From CBDCWQ01 sp965223435 (GTDB lineage Bacteria; Myxococcota; Kuafuiibacteriia; Kuafuiibacteriales; Kuafuiibacteriaceae): 64,000 bases of DNA. Where the stretch lies: NCBI GenBank assembly GCA_965223435.1, contig CBDCWQ010000019.1:62001-126000 (forward strand), read 5' to 3'. Shown here piece by piece: positions 11,501-20,932 of the stretch; position 1 is the stretch's first letter; every line of letters starts with the position of its first letter. Below the pieces are notes generated by a model, which was not told the origin of the DNA, did no database searches, and saw only the letters and a list, made by a program, of their open reading frames with translations. Position numbers and translations under genes: made by a program.

Positions 11501-14500
11501 CCTGTCACCCTCAGTCAAGGCACAGGGACCCTATGGGTCAACCTGGCGATGGTAGACCCATCGGCCGCTCTTTTTTCACCCGAATGGGGTTCGGGGCTGA
11601 CCGAAACAGAGCTCCTTTTCGAAGCCGTGGACCAGGACCACAGGGAAACCTTCGGGCGACAGATAAGAAGTGTCGCCAACCACACGGGCGGCAATCACCA
11701 CAAGGCCCTGGTCGAGCGGGCCCTTCTTCTCAGACACCTTCCAGGCGCAGCTTCGAACGGACGAGACCTCTACCACCAGGTCGAATACCAAGGAGATGAC
11801 GAGTCCCGTCATGATGGCACGGTGCGAGACGCACGATATCTCGCAGACCAAGAGCGCGTGTGGGCCTATACTCAAGGCATTGCGTTGGCGCAGTACGCCC
11901 GACAATCTCGTCATTTTGCCCGAGAGGCGCAGGGAATCGCCAGAACCCTCTGTGAACGGGCGGTATGGAGCGGCCGCCAAAAGATTCTCGGCTGGCCGTT
12001 TTCTTGGAACACGCTCGACGCATGGAAAGATCGAAGGCTGGTCACCGGAGCCAACGCTTGGGTGATCCAAGGACTCGGCGTCTTCATGACCTCAGAGGCC
12101 TATCAAACGCTCGAGTCGACCGAAGAGCAAGAATCGCTGAAGAAGTGCTATTTTGCTGCACTCCTAGGCCTCCAAGATCATCGTCGAGCGGTGTCTTTGT
12201 CCACGGGGAGACGGGTGACGCTGATGACTGCAGGCTGGAGTGCGGCCGGCCTAGAGCATGCAGAATCGCCTGGTCAGCTGAGGGTGCAGTCCAGCAGCGC
12301 TGAACTCGGCCTAGATGAAAACGAGCAATGGGCGTACTACAGTATCCTCGACGGAATCGGCTACGACACCTTTGCCCCGTTTGACGTTGCAACATGCACT
12401 TTGGGCGAGGCCTGCAGCCGTAGCCCCAGCACCCAAGCACCGTGGACTTCTAGGACTGTTGAGTCAGAAGACCTCTGGTCCCTTCTTCGCCGTCGGGTCC
12501 CTGCGGAAAACGTGGTGACCGAACACAATCTAGACGTTCTGAGTGTCTTGAATCACGCCCTCTTGCATGCCTCTGAGCTCGGCATCCAAGATGCTCCTAA
12601 ACTGGGCGATACAAAAGATGCTTCTGGGCAAGAGGCTCCATTCTCTAGCACCCTCACCCTTGCATCCCTCACCGAATGGCGAGACGAGGTTCGGGACGGT
12701 ATCTTTTATGGTCTTTGGGATGATGAGGGTTGGAAACAAGAGTTTGAGACCGCCATCCAGGCCATCGACGAAGACCGAACCCCAAAGACCGCGCGTCAAG
12801 CCCAACGGCAACAAGAACGAAAGCAAGCCCTACGGGCCGCGCTCGCTTCTCAAGAGCTCGGCCGGGTGGTTACGGGCGGCGTACTTGCTGCGGATGGACT
12901 CGGGGGCTTCACGTTTAAGGGAAGCCCCCACACCGCAATCGATAACTGCAGCTGGCTCTCCTTGTCGGTCAACTACAGCGCATTAGAGGCCCAAGGCGCA
13001 GAATACAGCGAGCGTCTGGCAAAATGTCTCCACTATACGATCCTTCAATATGTCAAAGACCTGGGCTTCGACGACGGTTGTCAGCCGACCCGTCAAAGCT
13101 GCCCACCCAAAAAGTCTTATCCTGGGGCACACTATTTTCAGAATACATTCAAAGATCCATATATCGCGCCCAACTTGCGCCAGGAGTCCTCGTATCACCT
13201 CGAAGCCACCATGGGTCTCATCCTCGGGCTCTACCGTTTTCGAAGCGCCCATCCCGAGCACGCCGCATCTGAAGAATTCTTGATGGAAGCGAACCACCTG
13301 TGGGCTGGCGCACAAGCCTTCGTCCGTGACCATGGCTTCCCGTACTCGAGCCAGCGCATCCAAGACCTGTCCACCCTTCTTTCATCCAGCACCGCCATCA
13401 TCTGGTTTATCGACGTGTACGACCATATCCACGAAACAAACAACGATTCGAACCGTCCGCTCCAACACTATGCGGCCGGCGCAGATCTGTCGTCGGTTGA
13501 ACCCTTTTTGACCGCAGGCCTCGACGAGCACAAAAACCTCAGCGCGGCCGACATCGCCGCCCAAGAGGATGTGACCACCGCGGCCGAGATTTCGGCCTTG
13601 GACCTCTTGGTGGCCACCAGCGAGGGCGACCTCACGCGGGCAAAATCCAAAGCCGAGGTCCTCGTTCAGCTGGGAGATCGCGAGAGCAACGCCAGTCCCG
13701 AGGAGGCCTTGGTTTGGGCTCTGCCCGACTCCAGAAGAAAACTTTTTGTGTCCATGTTGGCCCTCTATGCCTGGACGCAGTTTCTTGACCGCTTTGATGG
13801 ACAAGACCCTGCGTTTGAGGATCCCATCCGCCGCCTGGTTGAGTTTGGGCTCGAAGCACTCGCCTCGGAAAGCTTGGAAAACGGCGAAGGCCCATGGGCG
13901 GGCCTCTTTTTTCGAACCCCACTTGATTCGGGTATAGAAAAACGCGCTGCACTCGCAGACAATGTATTGGCGTTTTTCGCGCTCGAGGGCGGCGTGAGGA
14001 CCCTTCGAGACCCTGTGGCCGTCGACAAGACGCTGGCTCGTGTAAACCGCTTACGCACCCAACTCGACGAACTATGTGGGTCTACGGCCCAAAGGCCCCC
14101 GTGGTCTTTTGTCTTTGAGGGGCAAGAACCCAGTACGTCATCGGACCACGACGACTTCGCACTCTGTGCGCTATTTTTGGCCGAGACCGGCGCCTACGGG
14201 GCTGCGGCGGATCGACTAGAAGCCACCGCCTATTTCGATACCACGCCCAAGGACCCCAATCTCAAGGACAACCCTGGCGCGCCGTCCCTTTTCTGGGGTC
14301 GGGCGCCCTCGGTGTTGGCTCGAAGAGCACTTGCCCCCTTGGACGCCCGCCAAGACGAAATGGCCCTGTTGGCGTTTCAGGCTGCTCTCATAGAGCCCAT
14401 GACCCACACCGGGCGGGTGGCCATGCTCTTGGCTCAGGACCCGGGCGGCGCGTTCGGCATTGAAGCGGGCCCTTTGGTGGTCACCGATCGCCTCCAAGCC

Positions 14501-17500
14501 CCACGGCCACAAATCGATGCGGAGCGACTGCCGTCGGTACGGGAGGGCCTGGCGAACCAGCTGGTCGAAACCTTAGCCGCGCTCATGGCCACCGAGTATC
14601 GAGCCTACCGGTTCGATGCCCTTTTTCACAAAGTTGTCCGGATTCGAAAAGCCTTCGACACTATTTTTGGGGGCGTGATGCCCTCGCTGTCTTACCAAGA
14701 TGGTCTGGAGCTCGTGGAAAACGAACTCCGGTTCGAAATGTGCAGGCCCGAGTTCCTGGGACATCAGGGAACAGTTTCGCTCGAGGACTACCTCGGACTA
14801 GACTGCAAAACCGCAGGAAGCCTGCTGAACCGGCTCCTAGACACCAGGGGCGGCATCGAAGGCGAACTCGCGATGCTCTTGGCCAAAGAAGATGAAGAAG
14901 CGAAAGCGTTCAGTCTGCTTTTAAAGAGCGCCCTTGCCAAATCCGATCCGCCGGGCATTGTTCAAGCCACCTATGGCGCCGCGAAAAAGGTGCCACCCAT
15001 TGAAACCTCTGAACCCCGTTCACTCCTGGAGTGGCAACAGGCCCTTCGCGAACGCCTGAAAGACATGGTCGACCTTGGGCTCCAAGATGCCCTTTCGGAG
15101 GCGTCCTCGTTTGCGTACGTGCTTTTTGGCGCCCAGCCTCAAGCATACTTTCATAGAGCGTCTTCTACCTACTGGAGCCGCGAAGCTTTGGAGCTTCGAG
15201 CCGTCCTTTCTTCAAACGCCCAAGAGCAAATTCACTTTCGTGTGGGTCAACAGCGCGTCGAACCCCCGAGGCTCCCGCTCGCCCTCGAAGCCAAGAAGAA
15301 TCAGCGTTCACTCAGGCAGTCGGTCAACGAAACGACCGAGGGGCGTCTCATCGCCTTGGCCGAACGTGCCCAAGTGCCATCTGAGATGCGGGTTCCTTGG
15401 CTGACGGCCTTTCACCGAGCCCTTCGAACCGGAAGCCTCGATGCCCCCACCTATGAGACCCTCGGAGGAGAGTGGCTATCGAGCTACGAAAGCCCAAACA
15501 ACGGCCGGCAAGCGCTCGCTATTGCCACTGGGCTCGGTCACCTGCTTCCGCCCGGTCAGCGCCGCACGGCCTTTTCAACGCGAATCGACCAGTTTTTGCA
15601 AAAAGACCCCGACTATGCGCCTTCCCTAGAAAACGTCACCCTTGCCTTCGGCGAAATCGTGGATGGTCTTGCTTCTGGCCGTTTCGAAAAGGCCGGCGCC
15701 CCAAAAGAAATCGTCAGCGAATTCGGCGGCCGGTTGGTCCTTGCGCCGAGCAAATTGGTGTCTAGATTTGGGACGAGGACGGCCCGGTGGATGGATGAAG
15801 TCGCCAAACTCCCCAAGGAGTGGACCACTCTACTGTTCACCGGCGTTCAGGCTGCAACTCTTTTGCTCAGCGCTCAAATCGATGCGGGCCTGGAGACCAT
15901 CCTCGTATCTGGCAGTGCACCTTCGCCAGAATTCTGGGAGCCACAGGGTGTAGTCCCTTCAGAGGACGTGGCGGTCCAGCCCATCGGAAGTGCGTTGAAA
16001 CATGAACACGAAATTCGAGCCCAATCTGGGATCTACCCAAGCGGGCCGAACCTCGACAGCCCCTTGTCCAATCCGCCCCTTCCATTTGAAGAGCACGGCA
16101 TTTACCTCATCCAGATTGATTGGCTGGGTGTACAAATGCCCCAGGGCCACTTTGGCATGCTCACCCCCAGTCGAGACGCACTGTGGCCGGTGTTCAAGTT
16201 GAAGACCGATCGGCCGCGGGCTGAGATTCTTCAAGACTTTCTCAAAAACCACAAATTCTGGAAGCAGTTCGCCCCCTACGCCGAACATCTTCCCGAATCA
16301 CGACAAGACGCCTTTCTCTTCTTGATCGAGCTGATGATCCGGGGAGAATTCAATCGCTATACCGCTGAGACTTTTGCCGGGGGCAACGAACGTACCGCCG
16401 GCACCCCAACCGATGGCGGCGAGCGCGGCATTCAGACCCCACCTCACGCGCCCTTTTTTACCAAGGAGGGGCCGCCCGGCGCAGGGACTTTTGCCATCTC
16501 AGGCGGACGGGATGGATTGGACGATGTGGTGGTTGTCCGAGTGCCCTCCATCGCAAAAAAGACCGCAGGCTCGGAACCGTGGAAGAGGATCACGAACGAA
16601 GACAAAGAGATCATCAAGAAATTTGTCGGCCAAAATCCCGCTCACCCGTGGGGCAGCTCGGGTATTGGAAATGGGGTGATGCTCCGACTCTATCAGTCCG
16701 AAACGGCCCCCGAAAAAGCCCTGATCCCAGATGGTGCGTCGCCCGCGGCGATTCAGCCGGTTCTTGAACATCTTGTAGAGACAAAAATCGTTCACCGCAC
16801 CGAAGCCCCGGTGGAATACATGATGGTTCCCAAACATCTTCACGATGTTGTGGTTCAAGATCTGGAATTCTTTTGGAAGGGCGCCGCGGGCCTCGAAGAT
16901 GCCCTCGGCACGCCGACGACGTCTAAGTCCGAGCTCCTGGCTTTGAGGAGCCGCCTGGAGACCGCCTGGGCCCCGGTCTCGCACGTGCTTCGTGACCCCG
17001 TCGCCCGATCCATTGCTTACCTGGTCATGCACTACCACGGCCTGCGGGCAACCGATCTTCACGACCTGGTTGCGCCCAAAGCGACGGTTGAAGCTGCGCT
17101 GATCGAGCTGGCGAAGGCGGGCCTCCTTCCCACAACAACGGGCGACAGCACCCTCACGCTCAATGAATGGCTGCTGTTCCAATACCATCTTGACCTCCAT
17201 CGCTTCCTCTACAAGCGGCACAACTTCGCCGTCGAGTCTAAACCGGTGGATCGAATTGTTCTGCCGACACCGTCGGTCCTGAAGCCGCAAGAAACCCCCG
17301 GGTCACCGGTTCTGGTCCGAGACGTCCCCGTTCCACCCCGTCAAGGGGTGGTCCAAGGAGCCAGCGCCAATCTATGGGACGTAGGCATATTTAGTACAAG
17401 ATCTGTGCGACCCGCGCACGGAGAAGCGGCCCACAACCTCTGGAACGATAAAACCTCCCGCATTATTTTCACTTTTCTGTACCAAGTTGACCGTGCGAGT

Positions 17501-20500
17501 TTGGCTGAAATCACACTACACAACCCAACCATCACGTCTCGAAAACAGCTCGGTCCCCTAAGAGAAGCGGGGATGATCAGCACCGAAACGGAGGGGGGCA
17601 CGACTTACTACCGGGCGCTTCCAGAAAAGATGCACGCGCTTCAGCTGGCGGAAATTGATTTCTTTTGGAAAAACGTCCCCCACCATCGATCCTTTTTTGA
17701 TCCTCCCGCCGCCTCCTTTGTTGAGCGAACGGTGCTCGCAGACCGCTTGGTCGACCACTGGGATCAACTCACTTCAGCCCTGGCTTCGGCCGAGGCACGA
17801 ATGTTTGTAAGCCTCTTGCAGTTCTACGGTTCGCTGACCCGCAGCGAAATTCCCTTTGAAGTATCGCATTCCGAGGGCAGCTTCTCACAATTGGTCTCGG
17901 CAATGGTCCAAGCCGAGTTGATTTCAAAAACCGTTCTCGACAAAGGCGAAGAACAATACACGCTCAATGATGAGCTCCTCTACCAGTATTACTACGAACG
18001 GCAGCAGTTTTTGTGGAGGATGAAGCTCCCCACACTGCCGAGCCGCGCCCCACAAAGCAGGTACGAACCGATGCCCCAGGAGGACCTTGCCCTCCTGTCG
18101 AAGCACGTGGGCATAGCCTCGCGTCCCATGGATGCTTGGTGGGCCGACAAGGACAAGCGGTCCATCTTGACGCAGCTTTACCAACAAGATGGCCTCACGG
18201 CTTCTGAGATCGAGGATCTGGTAGAGGTCAAAGATGTGCGCCAAACGCTTGATGGTCTCGAAGAAGAAGGGCTGATTCTCAAAAAGGACGACAGTCGGTA
18301 CTCGGTCCAGGCATCTAGGTTGCACAGCAAACACCAACAAGATTTGCAATTCTTTTGGGGAGATGCCAGCGGGCTTGATGCGGCCTTGAAGCAGCCAGGT
18401 TTCGCCCAAACCGATCTAGAGGGCTCACGAAGGCGTTTGGTGCACGACTGGGACGATACAATTCACGCACTCCAGTGGCCCCTCGCTCGATGGCTTGTCC
18501 ACTATATCGCACGGAACGGCCCCACCACGATAGCCTTTCTGGTGGATAAGGGTCGTCTCCCACGTAAGCCCTTCGAAGACGCGGTGGCATCTCTTGTTCG
18601 CGGGGGCCTTGTACCATTCGACCCTTCTTCGAAGTCGATTCATCTCAACCTCGAGGTGCTTTTTCGATACACCCACGAGCTTCATCGGTTCTTATGGAGA
18701 ACCGAACAACACTTGGCTTTTTACCGGTCGTCGCGTGAAACACCCCAAGACCAACGCGATACGATCAACCCACTCCCCGACACCAGTGAACGGTCTAAGC
18801 AAGACACACCGACAAATCCCCAAAATGCTTCGTCTGGACGCTCTGAGGAAGCCACCAAGCAGGTACGCCGTCTTCTGGACCGCAACCAAGTGCAAGAGTG
18901 GTGGCAACAGATCCGATTGCGCCGTCCTTACCTCAGCCTCTACCACTTGCGTCTGGACTCAGCTGCCACTTCCGTAGATCGGCACCCTGATATAATACCT
19001 GTCTCCGGCAAGCTCAAAGCGTTCGATCTCATTACGCACTCCACCGGCAACGTAGGAACGCGCCGAACCCTCCCGGTGACCGATGTGTTTCATCGCCATC
19101 ACTACGAGGAACTCCGACTTTTTTGGGGTGACGAAAAACAGTTCGCAAAGTTGTTCGGCAGCCCCCCGACCGATACGCTTGAGCAAGAAAAGCTCCGAGA
19201 CAGGCTTATCAACGAGTGGGGAAATGTTGCCCACGGGATCGGGTCGGATGTTCAGCGGGCCATGATCTATTTTGTGTCACAGAACGGGCCCACGTCTGTA
19301 AAAGTCCTTCGAAGCGAAGTACCTGTCGAGGATTTCGACAAAGCTCTTACTTCTGTTCGCAAATCCAAATTGCTTATCCGCGCCGGAGTTGGCGATTCTG
19401 CAATGTTATCGTTCAACGAGCCTCTTCTTCATGACTATCACAAGGATCTCTATCGTTTTTTGAGAAGGCCCATCAACTTGAACGGAGCACCCGTCCACCC
19501 AAAGTCTGCATCCATGCGAGAAGCACAGGAGTTGAGCAACGAAGATCGTGAATTTATCGAAAAAGAACTGACACAGAATGGTCACCCCAACACGGAGTCC
19601 TCCTGGGCGCACAATCCAGCCCACCTCCACACCGCCGTTTGGAGCTACTATTTTGGGACATCATTCTCGGATGAATACTTCATTCCGGATCTTTCAGCAC
19701 ACCTGGTTGCGCGTTCCTTGACCGCTCTTGAGGGTCACGGCGTGGTCGACCTAAAAATGGTCCAGTTCGTCAAAGAGGACATGACAACAACACCGCGGCG
19801 CCAGAGCACAATCAACCCGGAAGCCATGAACGCGATGGACCTTGGTTACAAGAAATTCTTTTGGCACGATCACCACGACGTGGAGGTTGCGCTCGGCGAT
19901 CCAGTCAAGGACCGCGAAGAACGCGAGTTGATAGCGTGGCGGTTGACCGGCGGGCGGGACGATGTCACGGCGGCACTCCAGTCTCCTCTCGGACGAGTTT
20001 GTGCCTACATCCTGCATCGCTACGGTCCAAAGACACCCGAAAAGCTCGCGGAGTGGATAGGGGTCGTTGAGCAAAAGGTGAACGAAGAACTCCAAGTCCT
20101 CGTCCACGCAAGGCTGGTCCACGCATCCGAGACAACGGGCACATACGAACTGGATGTAGACCGACTCTTTCGCTTCACGCGAGAATGGCATCAATTTCTG
20201 TTCCGAGACCCCAGCAAGCCAGAAACGATGCCCACCCCCCAAGTGGATACGACCGCGGTAGACCTCTCTTCCTCCGAACTGAACGCCGTAGCCAAGCTTC
20301 AAACCCCGGGCGAGGACGAAACGTGGTGGCGGCAGTCTCCCCATCGGAGAAAACTGATCATTTACGCCTATGAAACCAAACACACCACGCTGACCCTAGA
20401 CCACATCGTTAAAGACACGGGGATCGCTTACGCCACAGCCTATCGGACTCGGGACGGGCTTGAAGAGCGTGCCTTGATGTCTGTCGACCAAACGGTTCCG

Positions 20501-20932
20501 CAGCCTCACCCGTTCAAGCTTCACCCCGAAAAGGTCCGGGCGCACTATATGCAAGAGCTCGAACTCTTCTGGGGCGACCCATCGACCCTTCAGAAGACGT
20601 TTGGGCCTGCAGCCAAAACCAGTGACGAGCGTGAACCTATCAGGAGGCGCCTTCTCAACCAATGGACTCCAGCGGCCGATGCGCTTCACCTAGAAGCGGC
20701 GACGGCCATAATCTATCTCTTGCACAAACATGAAACCCTGTCCGATACCCAAATCCTTAAAGCGTTAGCGACCAAAGTTGACCTCACCACGAGAAGGGCC
20801 GCAGCCAAGGCCCTCGAAGAGGCGAAGCTCATCGAGCAGCAGGGCTCTGGGAAAGAAGCCGTCTACCAGATCAAGCGCGAAGTGCTCAAAAACTACCACC
20901 AGGACATGTACCAATTTTTTGGGTCTCTCTAA
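8519..20932 (+). CDS. G2: giant exported platform protein with six paired winged-helix-like repeats
   Basis: This 4137-aa protein is the largest product here. The N-terminus is a long basic leader, then a hydrophobic core (residues ~33-47) ending GGAAQG, consistent with a signal peptide. Then: GWNLV (~67); FnIII-like domain (~260-355); Asp-box propeller-like region with SIDGGKTW; Cys cluster at C558, C560, C563, C565; helical toroid-like domain (~1115-1640). A G2-specific helical insert (~1650-2390) follows, then the exit module (~2402-2616). From ~2660 to the end there are six units of ~230-264 aa. Each has a winged helix resembling ArsR-type domains, an [EDQK]xFFW connector, a second winged helix, and a YHxDLxxFL tail. 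Its stop overlaps that of the convergent gene by 4 bp. The function is unknown; a DNA-binding fold in an exported protein is the puzzle. Confidence 0.85.
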   Translation: MRSYKAITQIPRETSKSGASHIRNASPKRISTWLPVFGLFALVGGAAQGETNSAAGEPGFPVPMLASLAKGWNLVLLPTAPNLGAHTMGNGPAAQRLHVFPAVASEHLGPAEAVGPGDSKHGYWVFLPASFASLQALDADLGRMLPALPPQEGGQEDPPSESNALGSTALNAASSTTAHGAWRLVHVSEPIRPTDANIKHAVYWDAPSQSYATASQNESLQPNQGYWIRAPTGGAQSQPHGSEANSTGAEHVGSRTHPMPPKGLSAAFSKQTLRLWWEPSPFGIAPHAAPLGVTSYFRLYRDGVRIVQTEANHFRDDGLEVDRDYVYALTAVFKNEAGDELESVTTDPLHIRVPAQGVATAAGVFETPSTVRKSARFQALPNAALAEHDGRIFAHMAFVDRAHRAEGDRVQYLQSDRAGRPGSFTVPKTISSSSGNERVIDLAIAAQADHVAIVWIAYQHAPRGESSSQLFVSQSDDGGSSFSPPHLLRREGSTKRSLSLSFDALGGQHLVWAEGRKAYYLRDFSGEPSAVFDVRVRETTKERVQYLAYYPPRVGKACDCEDCWCEESYILGEKQSPDGSASPLAPYRDRIEEFEVSDPTLHVDTKTVTIIARQTRRWDNKPVIAPKWAAMLEHPIYDTKVSHGNQPTRFVVGWRKTWKRAFEPGDEAKWEAIGADFQFHYEGTVHNQHRILVAQRPVTEGASPQRIEPQAADDDPRNAVEWQQSASPNAVKQEWRLSVVDEIFEETAFQAPSHPVVYTAKSGHMIAAYEKGPSSSPNLPGNNPIYTASSIDGGKTWRPSVVSGARGYMPQLVSDDQDTWALFFYAPVDEGPAEIRVTQKGHEAAWSTPLTIADHRPRPLHRDSHDAEADSLGGEPTLVAHEGLFFAAWVEEGRDHEPGSRLVSARASNRLERDHFEIDLPDEVTEGKNIAVTVTAENRYFMRVDDDTSVRFTGSMGSPQGAKTLASPAQHSGAEGHTSSLLGGAAVSTTPQSQPVTLSQGTGTLWVNLAMVDPSAALFSPEWGSGLTETELLFEAVDQDHRETFGRQIRSVANHTGGNHHKALVERALLLRHLPGAASNGRDLYHQVEYQGDDESRHDGTVRDARYLADQERVWAYTQGIALAQYARQSRHFAREAQGIARTLCERAVWSGRQKILGWPFSWNTLDAWKDRRLVTGANAWVIQGLGVFMTSEAYQTLESTEEQESLKKCYFAALLGLQDHRRAVSLSTGRRVTLMTAGWSAAGLEHAESPGQLRVQSSSAELGLDENEQWAYYSILDGIGYDTFAPFDVATCTLGEACSRSPSTQAPWTSRTVESEDLWSLLRRRVPAENVVTEHNLDVLSVLNHALLHASELGIQDAPKLGDTKDASGQEAPFSSTLTLASLTEWRDEVRDGIFYGLWDDEGWKQEFETAIQAIDEDRTPKTARQAQRQQERKQALRAALASQELGRVVTGGVLAADGLGGFTFKGSPHTAIDNCSWLSLSVNYSALEAQGAEYSERLAKCLHYTILQYVKDLGFDDGCQPTRQSCPPKKSYPGAHYFQNTFKDPYIAPNLRQESSYHLEATMGLILGLYRFRSAHPEHAASEEFLMEANHLWAGAQAFVRDHGFPYSSQRIQDLSTLLSSSTAIIWFIDVYDHIHETNNDSNRPLQHYAAGADLSSVEPFLTAGLDEHKNLSAADIAAQEDVTTAAEISALDLLVATSEGDLTRAKSKAEVLVQLGDRESNASPEEALVWALPDSRRKLFVSMLALYAWTQFLDRFDGQDPAFEDPIRRLVEFGLEALASESLENGEGPWAGLFFRTPLDSGIEKRAALADNVLAFFALEGGVRTLRDPVAVDKTLARVNRLRTQLDELCGSTAQRPPWSFVFEGQEPSTSSDHDDFALCALFLAETGAYGAAADRLEATAYFDTTPKDPNLKDNPGAPSLFWGRAPSVLARRALAPLDARQDEMALLAFQAALIEPMTHTGRVAMLLAQDPGGAFGIEAGPLVVTDRLQAPRPQIDAERLPSVREGLANQLVETLAALMATEYRAYRFDALFHKVVRIRKAFDTIFGGVMPSLSYQDGLELVENELRFEMCRPEFLGHQGTVSLEDYLGLDCKTAGSLLNRLLDTRGGIEGELAMLLAKEDEEAKAFSLLLKSALAKSDPPGIVQATYGAAKKVPPIETSEPRSLLEWQQALRERLKDMVDLGLQDALSEASSFAYVLFGAQPQAYFHRASSTYWSREALELRAVLSSNAQEQIHFRVGQQRVEPPRLPLALEAKKNQRSLRQSVNETTEGRLIALAERAQVPSEMRVPWLTAFHRALRTGSLDAPTYETLGGEWLSSYESPNNGRQALAIATGLGHLLPPGQRRTAFSTRIDQFLQKDPDYAPSLENVTLAFGEIVDGLASGRFEKAGAPKEIVSEFGGRLVLAPSKLVSRFGTRTARWMDEVAKLPKEWTTLLFTGVQAATLLLSAQIDAGLETILVSGSAPSPEFWEPQGVVPSEDVAVQPIGSALKHEHEIRAQSGIYPSGPNLDSPLSNPPLPFEEHGIYLIQIDWLGVQMPQGHFGMLTPSRDALWPVFKLKTDRPRAEILQDFLKNHKFWKQFAPYAEHLPESRQDAFLFLIELMIRGEFNRYTAETFAGGNERTAGTPTDGGERGIQTPPHAPFFTKEGPPGAGTFAISGGRDGLDDVVVVRVPSIAKKTAGSEPWKRITNEDKEIIKKFVGQNPAHPWGSSGIGNGVMLRLYQSETAPEKALIPDGASPAAIQPVLEHLVETKIVHRTEAPVEYMMVPKHLHDVVVQDLEFFWKGAAGLEDALGTPTTSKSELLALRSRLETAWAPVSHVLRDPVARSIAYLVMHYHGLRATDLHDLVAPKATVEAALIELAKAGLLPTTTGDSTLTLNEWLLFQYHLDLHRFLYKRHNFAVESKPVDRIVLPTPSVLKPQETPGSPVLVRDVPVPPRQGVVQGASANLWDVGIFSTRSVRPAHGEAAHNLWNDKTSRIIFTFLYQVDRASLAEITLHNPTITSRKQLGPLREAGMISTETEGGTTYYRALPEKMHALQLAEIDFFWKNVPHHRSFFDPPAASFVERTVLADRLVDHWDQLTSALASAEARMFVSLLQFYGSLTRSEIPFEVSHSEGSFSQLVSAMVQAELISKTVLDKGEEQYTLNDELLYQYYYERQQFLWRMKLPTLPSRAPQSRYEPMPQEDLALLSKHVGIASRPMDAWWADKDKRSILTQLYQQDGLTASEIEDLVEVKDVRQTLDGLEEEGLILKKDDSRYSVQASRLHSKHQQDLQFFWGDASGLDAALKQPGFAQTDLEGSRRRLVHDWDDTIHALQWPLARWLVHYIARNGPTTIAFLVDKGRLPRKPFEDAVASLVRGGLVPFDPSSKSIHLNLEVLFRYTHELHRFLWRTEQHLAFYRSSRETPQDQRDTINPLPDTSERSKQDTPTNPQNASSGRSEEATKQVRRLLDRNQVQEWWQQIRLRRPYLSLYHLRLDSAATSVDRHPDIIPVSGKLKAFDLITHSTGNVGTRRTLPVTDVFHRHHYEELRLFWGDEKQFAKLFGSPPTDTLEQEKLRDRLINEWGNVAHGIGSDVQRAMIYFVSQNGPTSVKVLRSEVPVEDFDKALTSVRKSKLLIRAGVGDSAMLSFNEPLLHDYHKDLYRFLRRPINLNGAPVHPKSASMREAQELSNEDREFIEKELTQNGHPNTESSWAHNPAHLHTAVWSYYFGTSFSDEYFIPDLSAHLVARSLTALEGHGVVDLKMVQFVKEDMTTTPRRQSTINPEAMNAMDLGYKKFFWHDHHDVEVALGDPVKDREERELIAWRLTGGRDDVTAALQSPLGRVCAYILHRYGPKTPEKLAEWIGVVEQKVNEELQVLVHARLVHASETTGTYELDVDRLFRFTREWHQFLFRDPSKPETMPTPQVDTTAVDLSSSELNAVAKLQTPGEDETWWRQSPHRRKLIIYAYETKHTTLTLDHIVKDTGIAYATAYRTRDGLEERALMSVDQTVPQPHPFKLHPEKVRAHYMQELELFWGDPSTLQKTFGPAAKTSDEREPIRRRLLNQWTPAADALHLEAATAIIYLLHKHETLSDTQILKALATKVDLTTRRAAAKALEEAKLIEQQGSGKEAVYQIKREVLKNYHQDMYQFFGSL
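16497..20932 (+). repeat. Six-unit winged-helix-like repeat array in G2
   Basis: The repeat is visible at protein level. The Trp of the FFW/LFW connector falls at nucleotides 16874, 17666, 18356, 19124, 19862 and 20570, a period of 230-264 codons. Before it comes a helix-turn-helix-wing pattern, clearest in unit 2 (SLAEITLHNPTITSRKQL, then EAGMIS and TYYRALPEK), which matches the usual end of ArsR-family domains. After it comes a second, shorter winged-helix-like segment ending YHxDLxRFL. Units are strongly diverged from each other, so the array is old and not a recent DNA duplication. Confidence 0.75.
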
